Positions 1 through 12,648 of a stretch of 64,000 bases of DNA are shown piece by piece; the stretch's first letter is position 1, and the number at the start of each line of letters is the position of its first letter. A program made the translations under genes and the position numbers. Origin of the DNA: Muricea muricata. Taxonomy: Eukaryota; Cnidaria; Anthozoa; Malacalcyonacea; Plexauridae. A model generated the notes under the pieces. That model was not told where the DNA came from. It saw only the letters and a list, made by a program, of their open reading frames with translations, and ran no database searches. Location: NCBI GenBank assembly GCA_963855995.1, contig OY979718.1, forward strand, positions 36,967,059 through 37,031,058, read 5' to 3'.

Positions 1-3000
1 CACTCTGGGTGCTTTGGTTTCCCTCCCAATCTAATTATCTGAAATCAACATACCTATAGGCAAACATTGCAAACATAACTTTTCATGTTTTGAGCAAAGG
101 CCCATTGTTGGGAAGTTCTTACCAAAGGCTATTAAAAGGCTACTGCCTTTATTAAATAAGGGCCTTTGCTTAAAGTGTTGAAGTTTTGTTTTGGTCATTT
201 AGGTGGTGAAATATCCTATAGTTTAGTGTGCTTTGAACAGCACTACTCACACCAGTGACAATGAATTCACATTGAGGAAGTTAAAAAATTTCAGTATATC
301 ACTGCATTGTGTGATTGCGATGTATTTTATGGGATAGAGAGAGGATAAAATTTGAATGTTTTGATTTTTTTAGGGTTTAGTCATTTACATATAGTGTTTA
401 AATAACCTAATTATAGGATTGTTGAAGGTTTTCAAAAATATTTTGTGATTGTTTCTGAAGAAAACATTCATACAATTCATTCATCTGCACTGTCATCTGT
501 ACTTATTTCCTAACTTGGGACAACATATGTAAGATTGACGTTGTAATTGCATTGTTAATTGTGACCAAATTAACATGTAGTATTGTGGTATTTCTGTTTA
601 TTTCAATCCCTGAAACCCTAATGTTGTACAACAGTGCAAATGTTGTCAACAACTGTTCATGAATTTTATATGAGATGACTGTTTCATGGGTGTACTGTCT
701 TGTCTCATATATATCACCCTGCTTAGTTGATGCCAGACTGTCAGCTCAGTTTTGGGTCAAGGTAATTGATTAATTCATGTATTGAACATGGTTTGTACCC
801 AGTATATTTTGGTTAGAAGTAGTTACAATCTTTAAATGTAATTAAAATTTTACCCTTTCTTGAAAATTTGTAAAAAAAACTAATACTTTTGGCCATTGGA
901 AAAATTTCTTACATAATGCAAATAACTTTTTAAGCTGATTTTAAGCTGAAAGAAAATTTTAAAAATGTATGATAATTGACATTAAATAGTATTCTATAAT
1001 GATAATGGCATAATGATACTCTTTTTAACTTAATTTAATTATTAATTAAATTATGTAATGAAGTAATTTTCTGTTTATATTAGGACTATTTTTTACTATG
1101 TAATGCAAACTCTCTTTAATTTAGCTTTTAGCTGCCATTTAGCTTCAAATTGAATATTAGAATTGTACTAATGATAACAACCTTTGTATGTGTATATAAG
1201 ATGTTAGAGTGAGAACTTTATACTGTAGTTGTATAAAAGTGTTCATGAATGTTGAACATTGTACTGAAATGACTGTATAAAGCCTGAAATTGTATTAATG
1301 ACTGTGTAGTCATCGTTTAATTGCCAGTTTTGATTTTTTTTCATAAAAACAGCATGAAAATCAGGGCATAAATCGTTCTAATGTTATTATTGCATTTAAA
1401 TATTAATATTTTTGGAATAAAATTTTGCCAAACCTAGACACTATTCACGCACTTGCCACTCGGACTTGTCGTACTCTTGACTTGAACTGCGCCATATCTG
1501 AGATTAAGTGGGGCTAAACGAAAGAAGATTAGATATGTTCTTAATTTATGACGTCCAATCATATACTCAGTCCGAAATATTGTGATACAGACTACAGTTA
1601 TGAGCATTTGCTAACAGATAAAAAAGAAAAATTGTAGTTCTTAGTATATCCCTAAAACTCCACAAAGTTTTGCCAGAAAACAGCCATGCGATGTTAACTG
1701 TGTATAATTAATGGACAGGATCTCAAATAGCATTTTTCTAGAATTTATTTCTCGATTAGAACATCGTAGGAAAAATATTTTACGAAATTGTACTACCGAA
1801 GACCTCCCAGATGGAATAAAATCGACGTTCAGTCGACAAGTCGGGACTCGACAGTAGTTACGAAGAAAACCTTGATGCATCAGTTGATGTTGACAGGGCG
1901 ACAACTTGGAAAATATATGATTTTAAAAGTTGTCGCTTACAAACACACATTGTAATACTTTAAAATTACATCCTTAACAAATGCACGATGTTTTGATGTA
2001 ACTGGTTTGTAAATAGATGTAATATAATTAATTTCCACAGCATCATGTATCATAGCGTATTCATGCATGCCATTGGTCCTGTTGTCTGACCCGTTTGTTG
2101 TTAGAAATGCAAATGTTAATAAAAAATGACTAACGAATATCTGTTATGTTGTACATGTGTGTGTTAAGTCTTAAAGGATCATCCCGAGGATTTAAAACAT
2201 TTTTCCAACATCTAGTGGCAAAACAAACAAACAGCAACAAGGAGACCCGGATTCTATCTCCTTTTAGGATATTTTTATATTCGCTTAGTTTTTTTAATAT
2301 ATCTAAAATTTATATTAAATCGAATTCTATGCACTTTTGACTCCGAATTAGTGTGAAATGCACTGACTCGCTGAATCGCTCGTTAATTCGGGTGCACTGA
2401 CATTGTTAGTTTGTATGAATCGCTCGTTAATTGTGACTGATTTGTTTTCAATTTTAGACTAGTATCGGGTTTTAGTATTATCCCGAAATAGAACCATGTG
2501 GCACTTGTGACATGGCTTTCCCCTCTAATGTTGAGGCGATGTATCGAGTGGGGTCATCTCAGAAGGTAGAGTTGACGGTATCCTGTCTACCTATGAAACA
2601 GAAATGAGTGTTGATTGACCCCCATAAGTACATGAAATACAAGATTATACAAAAGCCAAATATAGTACATGAAAACCACAACTCTTCTTGGCTTTGTGGG
2701 GGGTCATTATGTAAAATGTATTATGAGTATGAAATGAGCCAATTTAGCTTGATCCATTATCAATATGTTTATAATGATACATATAGCACATATTTTAAAA
2801 CACTTGAAACGCGCTAGTACCAATCCTGTGATTAGCATAGGTTTGGGTGTATACCCTTATGCAAAATTATGTATCTTGTCCGTTGATAAGACCAACCAAA
2901 TTCCTGTTTAGTTTGTAAAGTGGATAGCTGTACCTGACTCGTGAGGCTTCCACAGTTATTTCGTTTTATGTGAAGACGTTGCCACAAACAGTGGTAATCG

Positions 3001-4499
3001 TAGACTAACTTGTTTTTCGTCATGTGTACTAAATTGATATGATTTGCCTTGCATGCAAACTGTTTTTCAGGGTAATTAACTCAAGAACAATCAGGTTTAT
3101 GTACCGCCAACGTGATCAGGATGTACATTTAAAGGTTTTGATCACCTTACACGATATAATATGTATCTTTTATACGTTTATGGTTGTGTGTCTCGCTACT
3201 GTGTGTGTTGTGCAGTTGTCGCCTGTGATGTTGTTCAGAGAGTGTGCATTAAGGAATCTTAGAATTTCCTTCTGGGTTCGCTTTGAACAGGGTTCTCACG
3301 CGAAACTTTAGAGCTTTAAAATTTCAGTATTTCGAAATCCATTCCTGGAAACTATTTATGTCAAGTACTTTCTTGATTTGCGTCATGGCTGCTATGTTTT
3401 TGAACAGTATAACCAAAACAATAACGTTAACAGCTATTGTGTTTGGAGCCAGTTTTCTTTCAACATGGCTGCCATGCCTTCGTTTATTGCAAACCAACAA
3501 TTAACCTATTCATAGAAACTCCATCTCGAAATACCCCATTTAATAATAATATTCTGAAAACGAGTTATTTTAAAATTTATGTTATTTTTGAAAGAAGATG
3601 AAGACAATATTTAACAGGATCGCATGCATAGACCTATACTTGACAATGCCAGGTTATGGATTTTTGAAACGTCTTACGTGTACGAACCCTGTTTATGCCA
3701 TTACAACAATTTCACTATTCGAATGTTGGTGTTACATGCACAGAGTTCAGAGAAAAGTTTTGATTATTATATTGTGATTCTTGATGCCTAAGCGAAGATA
3801 ATCTTCCGCATATCAAGTAGATAATCATCACACAGTGGTGATGGAAGTTGCAGGTTTCTCTGATTGTTGTTATGGCATAAGCTAGCTCGATATGGAAATC
3901 CTAGGTTTCTGCATCTATTAGCAGCGCTTGGAGGTGGTGGTGTAGTTGTTCACTTCATTTATGTGCCGCCCTTTACTGTGATTTTTTTCGTCTCGTTACT
4001 ACTTCGGCGTTTAAAAACAAATTGATTCCAAAGAAACAACATGAAGCTCAATTTACAAGTTACGACGATACAGCATAGGGAAATTGTGATATTGACGTTA
4101 TATTAAGATTCTAATGCACAGTTTTCATTGTTAATTTTTTCGGGATAGACCCCCATTACAAGATTTGATATTTTTGATGTTCTTTAAGCTGGCAATGAAA
4201 TTTTAAAGGGGTTATTGAAGTCAACTCAAAATTGAGAGTCAATGTACTATTATTAAAATTTGCCAGCGTAGAAAGGCCTGACACGTGATTCCTTATATCT
4301 TCCATTGAAAAATAGAATCCAGATTATATTCTAGTATCCAATTTCTTATACTGCTTTGATTCTGCTTGTATTTTGAATTTTCAGTCTATTTCTTTGGGAT
4401 TTTACTTTGTTTTTATATAATGTGGTTCCGCTGTTCATTATAGCAAAACATTCTAACCAAGTATTTGATCATCTAAATTGCATTGAATTACCTTTTTAG
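1..4499. other. Gene-poor AT-rich stretch, no supported gene
   Basis: I see no convincing coding exon here; the open frames are short, lack domain features and overlap one another on both strands. The first 1.4 kb is strongly AT-rich and ends at an AATAAA hexamer (1416-1421), with another at about 2118, so it could be the 3' UTR of a plus-strand gene that begins before the window. That is only inference. No structural RNA or long repeat was recognised. Confidence 0.4.
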
Positions 4500-4713
4500 G
4501 CATTTTATTGAAGTGACTGAAGAAATGGTTCAGAGATTTGAAGAGGAAGATGATTTTCTTCTCGATTTAACTTATGATATTCAAACTGGGGTTTGCGACA
4601 TTAAGTTGACTAAAGGTACGGCAGCACCTGAAAAAATAACCAGTGAAAGGGAAGAGGGAACTGAACAAAAAAGGACTAGTAATGAGCCAGTTCCAGGGCC
4701 TGAAAGTAGCTGA
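4500..4713 (+). CDS. Possible terminal exon of an unidentified acidic protein
   Basis: A pyrimidine-rich tract and AG (4498-4499) precede an open frame of about 70 residues ending in TGA at 4711-4713. The frame begins with a split codon (exon phase 2), then reads HFIEVTEEMVQRFEEEDDF and LLDLTYDIQTGVCDIKL. The N-terminal half is acidic and looks helix-forming; the C-terminal 30 residues are low-complexity, rich in E, T, P and S, as in a disordered tail. The regular amphipathic pattern and the good acceptor make it better than a random ORF. I do not recognise the family, and no matching upstream exon was found inside the window. It could be the last exon of a gene starting before position 1, or a chance frame. 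Confidence 0.35.
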
Positions 4714-7611
4714 CCAAGTCCGTACCCGTATGACGCATAGAAAATATATTTATGTACAAAGCGTGAAGAATTTCAACTCAACAAAGGATATACAGCCACC
4801 TCATCTGCCTCATCGTTTTTAAATCGCACAGGGTTTGTGCTATTCCTTGAAGTCCTCAGGTGCTACTTAATACAGACTTTCGGGGATACTTGAAAAGCCC
4901 TTGAGATTTACAGGTTTTTGAAAACTCTTTATATAAACTTGATTTTCCATCAAGTATAAAATATTTTTTCACTATAAGCGTGAAATCAGAGAAAGCATTG
5001 GTTGTAAATGATCACAATCTGTTATGGTGATACAGTTTTCCATTTGCGTTCAAGTTTCTACCGTGCAAAATTTCCGACCCGTCTCGCCGATAAAATTAAA
5101 TCGTTTGGAAAGGTAAAAAATACTCATTTTGGAAACAAGAGTATACTTCATTCCAGTAAATTCTCGTGACTCAAAATGGTGTACAATCGATTATGTAAGA
5201 ATTTGTAGCTGAATTTTTGTACAAACACAATTAACAAGTGATTAGTTGCTTGTTTCAAACGGGTAATTGTAAAAACGTTTGCAGGATTCAAGCTTAAAAC
5301 GCGAATGGAAATACTGTTCCCTCGAATTTATCTTTTAATATCAACAAACCCTGTGTGTAGAGTGAACGCTACACCATGTAACGTGGATAAGTCGTGTCCT
5401 GTAGTTGTAACATCTTGTAGAGATGCACTGACCTAAACCTTACCATCTCATTCTAAGCCAATTTTATCCAGTCAGTCTAGCTAGTGCTGTAGCAGGACTT
5501 AAGTATCATCCGGCAGCTTGGTTTCTAGTATCGTTAATGACCCAACTATTTTTTTATGAAGACAACAATCATATATTGCCTGGCAAATTTGAATATTAAC
5601 AGAATGGGGTAAACGTGCATGTTTTAACTTGAAAAAGTCAAAATTAAAACAGACTAACCATTGAATTTGGAAGCCAAAGCACGTTGGATGTTAGTGATCC
5701 TACTGTTAAGTCCTTAAAGTATAAATGTAGATTATAAAGTCTGTTTTCCACTTCAACCGCGACGTAGCGTACTTTTATGCCATTAGTTCTGCTGAAATCA
5801 TGCATAAGTGTTACAAATTAAGGAAATATCCGCATATGCTACATTTCACTGCGATACTTGCAGGTCAAGTGGAAAACGAGCATAGAACAATCGTATTGCG
5901 CACCCGTGGATACGCGATATGATTCATGCATGAGCACATGTGATCAAGATGAAACAAATATATTTGTGCTCGGAATTACAATTATTATAGTCTTAACTTG
6001 TAAAAATACGTTGTGTTAAAATTATAAAACTTAATTTATTAAGGCATAAACATAATAGATATAAAAATGTTATAGTCTACATAAGTATATGACCGTTTGT
6101 GGTAATACTACATTTGTTTTTGGCTTCATGCATATTGACCTACAATCAGTGACAAAACACTCTCGACAAAATATGAAAACAATGTACAAATCAAATGTAT
6201 TCACCCCTGCACCCCCCTTTCAATGTTGAGGAGAAATGTATGGGCTAATAATGTTTACTCAACCGGCAACAAAACCAGCAAGATTGTTTACTAAACCGGC
6301 AACAAAACCAGCAACATTGATTATGGCGGAGGAGGGAGGGAGGGAGATGGTTTATTATGCCCAACAGTTTTGTACATTTCATATTCAACACTAAGTGTAA
6401 CTAGTGTCCAAAACACTTTTGTCACTGATTGTACCATCAATGGTACAACCTATAGGTAGGTAGTGGGGAATATCAGGAGGTGGGACGCTATTCTCAGATG
6501 CAGTCGAACCCATATAATAGGGACTATAACAAAAATCATAACTTTTGATGTTTACATGTTCTTTAGCAAGTAAAGCTGGACAAGTTAATCACTAATCTTC
6601 ATTTATCAATAGCTCATCATCATCATATCCATAATCATAACCATCATAATCATAATCATAATCATAACCATCTAGCAAATGAGTGACAATCTCCGCCGCA
6701 AATAAATCCTGTAGCCAATAAATCGTATACGGTATGTAGAACCATCTGAAATAGAATTACATGTTCGCCAGCTCTAATTACTTACAAATAAGAACTTATC
6801 TATGTTATTGTCCAGGTTGATGCAAAAACAGGATACCATCTCTATTTTTGCGTAAACAACCAATAGCTCATTGTTGATGTTGGTTCATGCATAATGGGGG
6901 CAATTGGCCAAACTAGACATTGCACTATTGCTTGATTCGAAGTAATAGAATACGCACGTGACGAGATAGTACGATCCATTTCAGGAGTCTCAAAATAACT
7001 GCCGCTTAAAATGAGTGTCCGCTATCAGAATCGACTGTATTAGAAATATCTGCATGCGAACGCAGTGTTGTTTTAAAAGACCCGTTTTACACAGGCGATT
7101 TCATGCAGGTGCTGTTCTACAGTATGTTCCAAATTATCAAGCAAGATGAATATTTCAAATACCTCTAAAAATGTTTGCTTAGAGCCGATTAAGCTTTCAC
7201 AGTTTTATAGAACTTTAATTATACATGTTTATTTTATTTGGATATGCTTACAAATAAATTAGGTAATCGTGATGCATTAGGCTTTTGCATGATGTCCTTT
7301 ATCGGGTGCACCAATTTGTATACGAACTATAGATTTAGTAAGTTCTTGTGAATGTAAAAAGTAGGTACGCACGTAGACACGTCGTTGCTAACATTTTTGA
7401 TAACTACTGTCGATATAATCAGGTGTCTAACACTGTACGAAGAATTAAAAATAGAGTTAAAACAGTGCTTGTCGCAAAGTTTTAAAAAGAACGTTTTAAA
7501 TTAATGATAAAAAAATCATTAAAACATTCAAGTAATTGGAGGCCAAATAAAAACTACAAAATAAATAATTACTTAATGAAATTGATTTGAATATGCTAAA
7601 ACATATATGCA
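4714..7611. other. Non-genic stretch with simple repeats
   Basis: No supported gene. It contains a short direct repeat of the phrase ACCGGCAACAAAACCAGCAA (two copies, about 6260-6318), a GGGA-rich purine tract near 6330-6350, and a CAT/ATAATC microsatellite at 6613-6670. The remainder is ordinary AT-rich sequence in which I see nothing definite. Confidence 0.5.
6613..6670. repeat. CAT / ATAATC microsatellite
   Basis: Imperfect trinucleotide and hexanucleotide repeats: CATCATCAT followed by repeated ATAATC and ACCATC units over about 58 bp. Simple-sequence repeat with no coding potential. Confidence 0.8.
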
Positions 7612-7835
7612 TTATACAAATAATGAATGTTTATGAGTGCAATAGTAAGAATATTTTCATGAGGTGAAAGATACACACTACGCCTCACACTATCGCCTCC
7701 ATCGATACACACTATCGCCGATATCGCCTCCATCGATACACACTATCGCCTCGTTGAATAGAACATTCCATCTTTCACCGAATGAAAATATTCTTACTAT
7801 TGCACGAATAAAAACATTCATTATTTGTTTTATAT
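7612..7835. mobile_element. Palindromic MITE with GCAATAGTAAGAATATTTTC arms
   Basis: The left arm (7612-7672) contains AATAATGAATGTTTATGAG, then GCAATAGTAAGAATATTTTC and GGTGAAAGA. It is repeated in inverse orientation at 7771-7835. The loop (about 7674-7752) is a small minisatellite of the phrase ATCGCCTCCATCGATACACA. Beyond the right arm, 7890-7965 contains two further short palindromes built on AGAGTGCAATAGTA. Near-perfect arms and lack of coding capacity are typical of a non-autonomous DNA transposon. The family was not identified and no clear target duplication was found. Confidence 0.65.
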
Positions 7836-8594
7836 AATACCAAAATAGGCTATTGCTTTTCAAATAAAAACTATTAAAAAACTTAGAAAGAGTGCAATAG
7901 TAAAAAACGTATAGTACTTTTGCACTCTGGAGAGTGCAATAGTATTTTCCTATTGCACTCTTGGGAAATAGAACTTTCTATTCGACATCACGTGACCAAA
8001 ATCAACCAATTACACGATCTGAATTTAACAAGGTATTATATAAAACTGAATAGCCAACAAATAATAATGATGAGAAATTCCAACATTGTATTCAAATATA
8101 TTAATTTAATCAACAATCCCCCATTAGACAAACTTTTGAAATCGGAAAGGAGACAGACAGACAGTTGGAAAGAGCATCGTTCATTTAGTAAAATTGTGAA
8201 GTTTGGTTGGAAAATATAGAAAAGTGAGAAAAATATTGTTCCGTAAATTTTGCGAATAGTTAGCCATTTTAACGCTATAACGCGTAATTCCACTGGACCA
8301 TAGTTCCCACATTTTATAATTTATATGAAATAATTTCATGAAATTTAGACAGGCTGGACCGTTAATTAGGGGAGTGGGGTGATGTATATTCATTTATTAT
8401 GTGGCAAGTGTTTTTGAGCGGTTTACCCACCAAAATGCAGCGTCTTGATTGGTTCCTAAGCGGTCGGAAACCTACGGTACGGACCGCTCACGTTTGACAG
8501 GAAATTTTGAGTTTAATCTGACAAGTCTTTGTATTTTTTAAAAGCAAATCTTTCTGAAAATAAAATATCTGAAAGTGAGAAGGACCTGAGAAGT

Positions 8595-8645
8595 TTAAGG
8601 GGAAATAGCAACAAAAATTTTTATCGTCTCATTTGAAAGAGTTCC
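8595..8645 (+). repeat. Isolated terminus of a TTAA-flanked repeat family
   Basis: TTAA is followed by GGGGAAATAGCAACAAAAA, and then by the block TCGTCTCATTTGAAAGAG. The same block forms both inverted ends of the element at 16064-20287. Here only one end is recognisable, so this is a truncated or decayed copy. Homology between the three copies is visible by eye; the family name is unknown. Confidence 0.5.
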
Positions 8646-8925
8646 TAAACAATATATAGAAGTGTTAAGCACAACCTGCGCCGGCTGTTTATTGAATTAA
8701 TTCAATCAAATTAATTCAAGCAGACTTGTTCTTTTTTAAAAAAGATTTAAAGCGTTTTGTTTCCCCGTATAGCTAATAATATCTTGGAAACAATGTTTAA
8801 GCTGGCTTCCTTCACTGCTCTTAAACTAATCAACCATTTAATGACAAAAAATGTTGAATATTTGTAAACAAGTTATGTATTTATTTTGCCATATAATAAA
8901 TGGCTTATTAACTGAGTTTGTTCTG

Positions 8926-9047
8926 TCCGTACAGGAGGATACTGCACGGTCTCGTTCTTTTTTCGCTTGTTTGTTCCCCTCGCCTACGGCTGGGTACACA
9001 GACAAGCGAAAAAAGAACTTGACCGTGCAGTTTCTCCTGTACGGACC
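8926..9047. mobile_element. Hairpin element (about 45-bp arms, about 30-nt loop)
   Basis: The left arm contains GTCCGTACAGGAGGATACTG, CACGGTC and GTTCTTTTTTCGCTTGT (8926-8972). The right arm (about 9000-9047) is its inverse complement with only a few mismatches. The loop is GC-rich. It lies inside a larger interval whose outer parts carry GGGTGATGTATATTCAT near 8375 and the inverse ATGAATATACACCC near 9157-9171, so it may be the core of an element of about 0.8 kb. No ORF in it is believable. Confidence 0.6.
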
Positions 9048-9172
9048 TCAGTCACAAATAACCAACTGCCCAAACATTGCTGTATACTTGTACTCGTTAT
9101 TTGGAGCTTTTTACCCATTCAAGTCAAATAAACTCGTCGGGAAAAACATCAATATATGAATATACACCCGCC

Positions 9173-9187
9173 TCCCCCCCCCCCCCC
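9173..9187. repeat. Poly-C tract
   Basis: A run of about 15 C residues directly beyond the ATGAATATACACCC motif, at the likely end of the element described for 8926-9047. Confidence 0.8.
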
Positions 9188-9410
9188 ACACCTATGAACG
9201 TCTAGCTACGGCCCGGAATCTTAAGAGTGAAAAGTTGGCTGAGTGAAATCGATTGTGAAAAAATATAATTATTTGCACTATAGTATGAACTTCATTAGCA
9301 CCCTATAAGCTCATACTATTTGTATTATACTACGTGAGAATATTCGCATTTTGCGAAACAAATACGTTGAATTGTAATAAAAACTAAGAGGATCAATTGA
9401 AGTTATCGTC

Positions 9411-9428
9411 CCCCCCCCCCCCCCCCCC
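9411..9428. repeat. Poly-C tract beside a GGGGTGTATATTCA motif
   Basis: Eighteen C residues followed by ATGGGGTGGGGTGTATATTC. This is the same terminal motif seen near 8375, 9160, 24060 and 32120, so the tract probably marks the end of another MITE copy. Confidence 0.7.
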
Positions 9429-10021
9429 ATGGGGTGGGGTGTATATTCAAATAACAAAATTTGGTGTTTTTATATGCAATATAATGCCACTGCAATATAC
9501 CGAAGAATCACATATATTTGCTGTTCATTCATACTTATTTTAATTTGGATTTTCATATGCTATATATTTGCCGATATTCAAAGGCAATTGCTTGAATATT
9601 TGCACTAAAAATTTCAATGTAAAGCAGGCGGCCGCGGGATGACAAACATAATTAACGCGCTTCTGTTTCAAAATAACGTGCTTTAATCAAAACCGACTAG
9701 GTTTTGACGCTGATTCATCGCTACACTTTTGTTAAATAGTCTTAATAAGAAGGCTTAAAATGTGTGAGCAGCTATTATCACTGGTTTCAACAATCACGGA
9801 AAAAGAAATTTAATTTTTGATCTTTTTTAGGGGTGTTTAGCCCCGTTGAATGGCAGTGTTGTCAGTGTGACCATATATGCAAATTTTTTACCAAAGTTGC
9901 TTAGATTTGCTGGGACACCCCCTCTTGTTCTAAATGTTGCAAATCTTTAAAGCAGGGGGAGGGATCTCCAAGCCCATCCAACCGGATCTGGTAAAAAAAT
10001 ATACCAGATCTGGTCGCACTC
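9429..10021. other. Non-genic stretch
   Basis: No gene or clear repeat seen, apart from a near-palindromic ATCTGGTAAAAAAATATACCAGATCTGG-type phrase around 9986-10012 immediately before the tandem duplication begins. Confidence 0.4.
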
Positions 10022-10478
10022 AGTGTTGTAGCTCATTTTGTATTAACAAGGCTGTTTTTATTCTTTTTTATGCAACATTATATAAAGAATACTAATGAAC
10101 ATGACAGATTATATAAAGTGTTATCCTAATTAGCACTTTATCAGGTATAAAGCCACCTCATATGACCTATTATGGTTGACATGATTGGCCAATAATCTTA
10201 TGAATTTTATTTGAAGCAAGTATCACACGGCAGAAAATGAGATGCTGTTGAAAACAGGATGCAACAATGTTGTTAGGGCAACATTGTTGCTAGTTGTCAA
10301 CAACATTATTTAATCATCATCCATTTAAGAAGTAGGTGGCAAAATTTTATTAATTATTAAAGGAAACAAGAGTTTTTTGCTCTTTTGGTTCTTTCTGGTT
10401 GATAAAAAAATGTATTTGCAATACTGGTATATGTATATTTGAATATTTTGGTGAAATTAAGTAGATTTCATTCATAAA

Positions 10479-10576
10479 TATACTCTCTCCTCTGTAGAGG
10501 TTTGAGAATTCTTCTGAATTTTTGAGAATTCCTCTAAATTCCTTCAGAAAAAACCTCTGCGGATAAGAGAGTATAA
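10479..10576. repeat. Hairpin upstream of toxin-like ORF, copy A
   Basis: Arms read TATACTCTC with AGAGGTTTGAGAATTC on the left, and AAACCTCTGCGG with GAGAGTATA on the right. The same structure occurs at the equivalent place in copy B. It may be a small MITE captured before the duplication, or a structured part of the 5' region. Confidence 0.6.
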
Positions 10577-11499
10577 ATGTACGTGTTTGAATTAATATAC
10601 ATGGAGTGAGACTTATATCTATTCAAAATATTAAACAGATAGTGACACTAATTTCTATCATAAATCAAATGCTGATTTGGTATATGGTAGGGTATTTCAT
10701 GGTCTGGCATAGACTTTGTGGTATGGTCTGCGGTTATGGTAAAGTAAGGTGTGGCATGAAGTATGGTACATCACGGTATGGCAATACGGTGTATTATGCA
10801 ATAATGAGCAGCCGACCCGAACGTACCCCAATAAAATTGGGTACAACGTTTCATAATTCCAAACCCCAAGCCTAACCCTAACCGTGATAATCCCAATGAT
10901 TTATTGGATACAATAATTTTATTGGGATACAACGTTTGGATCGAGTGTAATGCGAGTTCATTCTGGATTTTAATTGGCGAAGAGCTGCGTGTTATTACAA
11001 TAGTCGTGCACAGATGTCGTCATCTAAGCAAAATGTTTTGGCGGGTTTTGTTCTTAAACGAATACGTCAATACGACGTCGTAACGTGGGCAGATGGTAGT
11101 AAGATGATCTTCACAGTCTAACGATGTTATGACATCCAATGTATATATTTGACTGAGCAGACAAAGGCAAAATGTTATCTATTTGTTTCATGTATATGAT
11201 AAAAATTTGAAAGTTTTGAAAACCTGAGTTGATTGTAGGCGAAAATATTTAAGCCTATCATCTCACGTGATCATAACCCATACAAAACAAAGAACGTCCA
11301 TTGGGTTCTGAGAACAGGGTTGGCAGTATGCGTCAAGAAAAGAAAGAGCACTGTTTCAGATTTAGCCTAAATATTCATGATACTACCAACCCTGGCTGAG
11401 AGCTCTGATTCTAAAGAAGCAAAAAGATATCAGGACACAGGGGCTCAACTGAACCGCGAGCTTTATGATAAGCACTTGCCAATAATTAAAAACCTCAAC

Positions 11500-11793
11500 A
11501 TGAGCAAACTTAATATCAGCCAGTCAAATTCAAGAAAGGTCGGATTATATCAGGGAAGAAAATATTATATGCCGGAGAAGTATCAAGGAAAACGCAACGA
11601 CAGTGCGTGGTTGGTAAAAGACACAGCCGGTCACGCTGGTGCCAGTTACAAGGTTTACCGTGAAAGAGGTGGCTCCTTAGAGTTTGAATGTAGTATTGAT
11701 GAGTACGGGAAGGTGATGACAAACAAACATGAGTCCATGTCAGGGCATCGTATCAAGACGAAGGACTTGAATCTACAAAAAAACTCTCGATGA
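11500..11793 (+). CDS. Small single-exon ORF resembling a bacterial polymorphic-toxin C-terminal module, copy A
   Basis: The ORF encodes 97 residues from the conserved ATG at 11500 (AAC before ATG gives A at -3). An in-frame upstream ATG at 11377 would add 41 residues, but that extension is not maintained in the second copy because of indels, so I prefer 11500. Visible motifs are RKYYMPEKYQGKRNDSAW, LVKDTAGHAGASYKVY, GGSLEF, DEYGKVMTNKHE and GHRIKTKD. There is one cysteine, no signal peptide and no membrane segment. From memory of family patterns, the Y-x-P, W-x-V-K-D, G-x-S-x-Y-K-V and G-K-H order recalls the compact C-terminal effector domains of bacterial RHS/CDI polymorphic toxins. No search was possible, so function is inference. 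It has no neighbouring immunity-like gene. It could instead be an unrelated lineage-specific small protein. Confidence 0.5.
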   Translation: MSKLNISQSNSRKVGLYQGRKYYMPEKYQGKRNDSAWLVKDTAGHAGASYKVYRERGGSLEFECSIDEYGKVMTNKHESMSGHRIKTKDLNLQKNSR

Positions 11794-12553
11794 GCAACAC
11801 GGTAATTACTTGGGTTATATAACGCGCCGACGCACTGTTCAGAGCATTGCATGTCTATTTGTCGACAGCATGATTTAAGTTTATGTATCATTTAATTAAT
11901 TAACAAAATACCAGTTTAAAATAGCTGTATAAAAAATATTAAATATGTGTGCCAAGCATACATGTATCTGCGCATGACGTCGTTTAAATCATGACTGTTA
12001 TCGCGCTGGTTATTCTGTAACGATTCACTATAGTGTATGAAAACAATAGCTGATGTCTTACTTTGCTCTAATATATTTAGCTACTATACATTTATTGAAT
12101 ATATTTGAAATAAGCATTTATTTTTCCTATGGCGGTATTATACTATCATTTTAGAAATATAATTTTTGAAATATTTGAATTCAGAAGTAAACTACTGTTA
12201 AGATATTTGAAGGACACTGATTGTTGTAGCTCATTTGTATCAACAAGCTTTTTTTTATTCTTTTTTATGCAAATATGCCACACGGCAAAGATCAGATGCT
12301 GTTGAAAACAGGATGCAACAATGTTGTTAGGGCAACATTGTTCCTGGTTATCAACAACATTGTTTGATCACCATCATCATTCGTTTGAAAATTAGGTGGG
12401 AAAATTTTATTAGTTATTAAAAGAAACAAGAGTTTTTTACTCGCAAGCAATTTATTGATACTTGGTTCTTTATAGTTGTTAAAAAATATATTTGAAATAC
12501 TGGTATATGTATATTTGAATATTTTGGTGAATTAAATAGATTTCATTCATAAA

Positions 12554-12648
12554 TATACTCTCATCCGCAGAGGTTTGAGAATTCTTCTGAATTTTTAAGA
12601 TTTCATCCGAAGTCTTTCAGAAAAAACCTCTGCGGCAGAGAGAGTATA
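12554..12648. repeat. Hairpin upstream of toxin-like ORF, copy B
   Basis: Left arm TATACTCTCATCCGCAGAGG; right arm CCTCTGCGGCAGAGAGAGTATA-like. Pairing is better preserved than in copy A, so copy B is closer to the ancestral hairpin. Confidence 0.6.

Larger units (their letters stand above)
10022..12216 (+). repeat. Copy A of a tandem segmental duplication
   Basis: Begins at TGTTGTAGCTCATTTTGTAT and ends after GAAGTAAACTACTGTTAAGA. The same landmarks open and close copy B immediately downstream. Shared blocks in order are: a GCAACAATGTTG/CAACATTGTTGC hairpin (10261-10291), a 98-bp hairpin (10479-10576), a GTCGTGCACAGATG block, the small ORF at 11500-11793, and a conserved downstream region. 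Copy A has extra DNA at about 10075-10200 and 10710-10945. The latter resembles a dispersed repeat also seen near 42440-42550. Confidence 0.8.

Noticed and set aside
10868..10884. Telomere-like CCTAACCCTAACC
   Set aside because: Only about two units, inside a dispersed repeat; not an interstitial telomere array.
11377..11499. Upstream 41-codon extension of the toxin-like ORF copy A
   Set aside because: The equivalent region in copy B is out of frame because of three small indels, so the extension is not maintained as protein.
11500..11793. Cnidarian-style secreted cysteine-rich venom peptide
   Set aside because: The protein has one cysteine, no signal peptide and a basic, mixed alpha/beta-looking composition.
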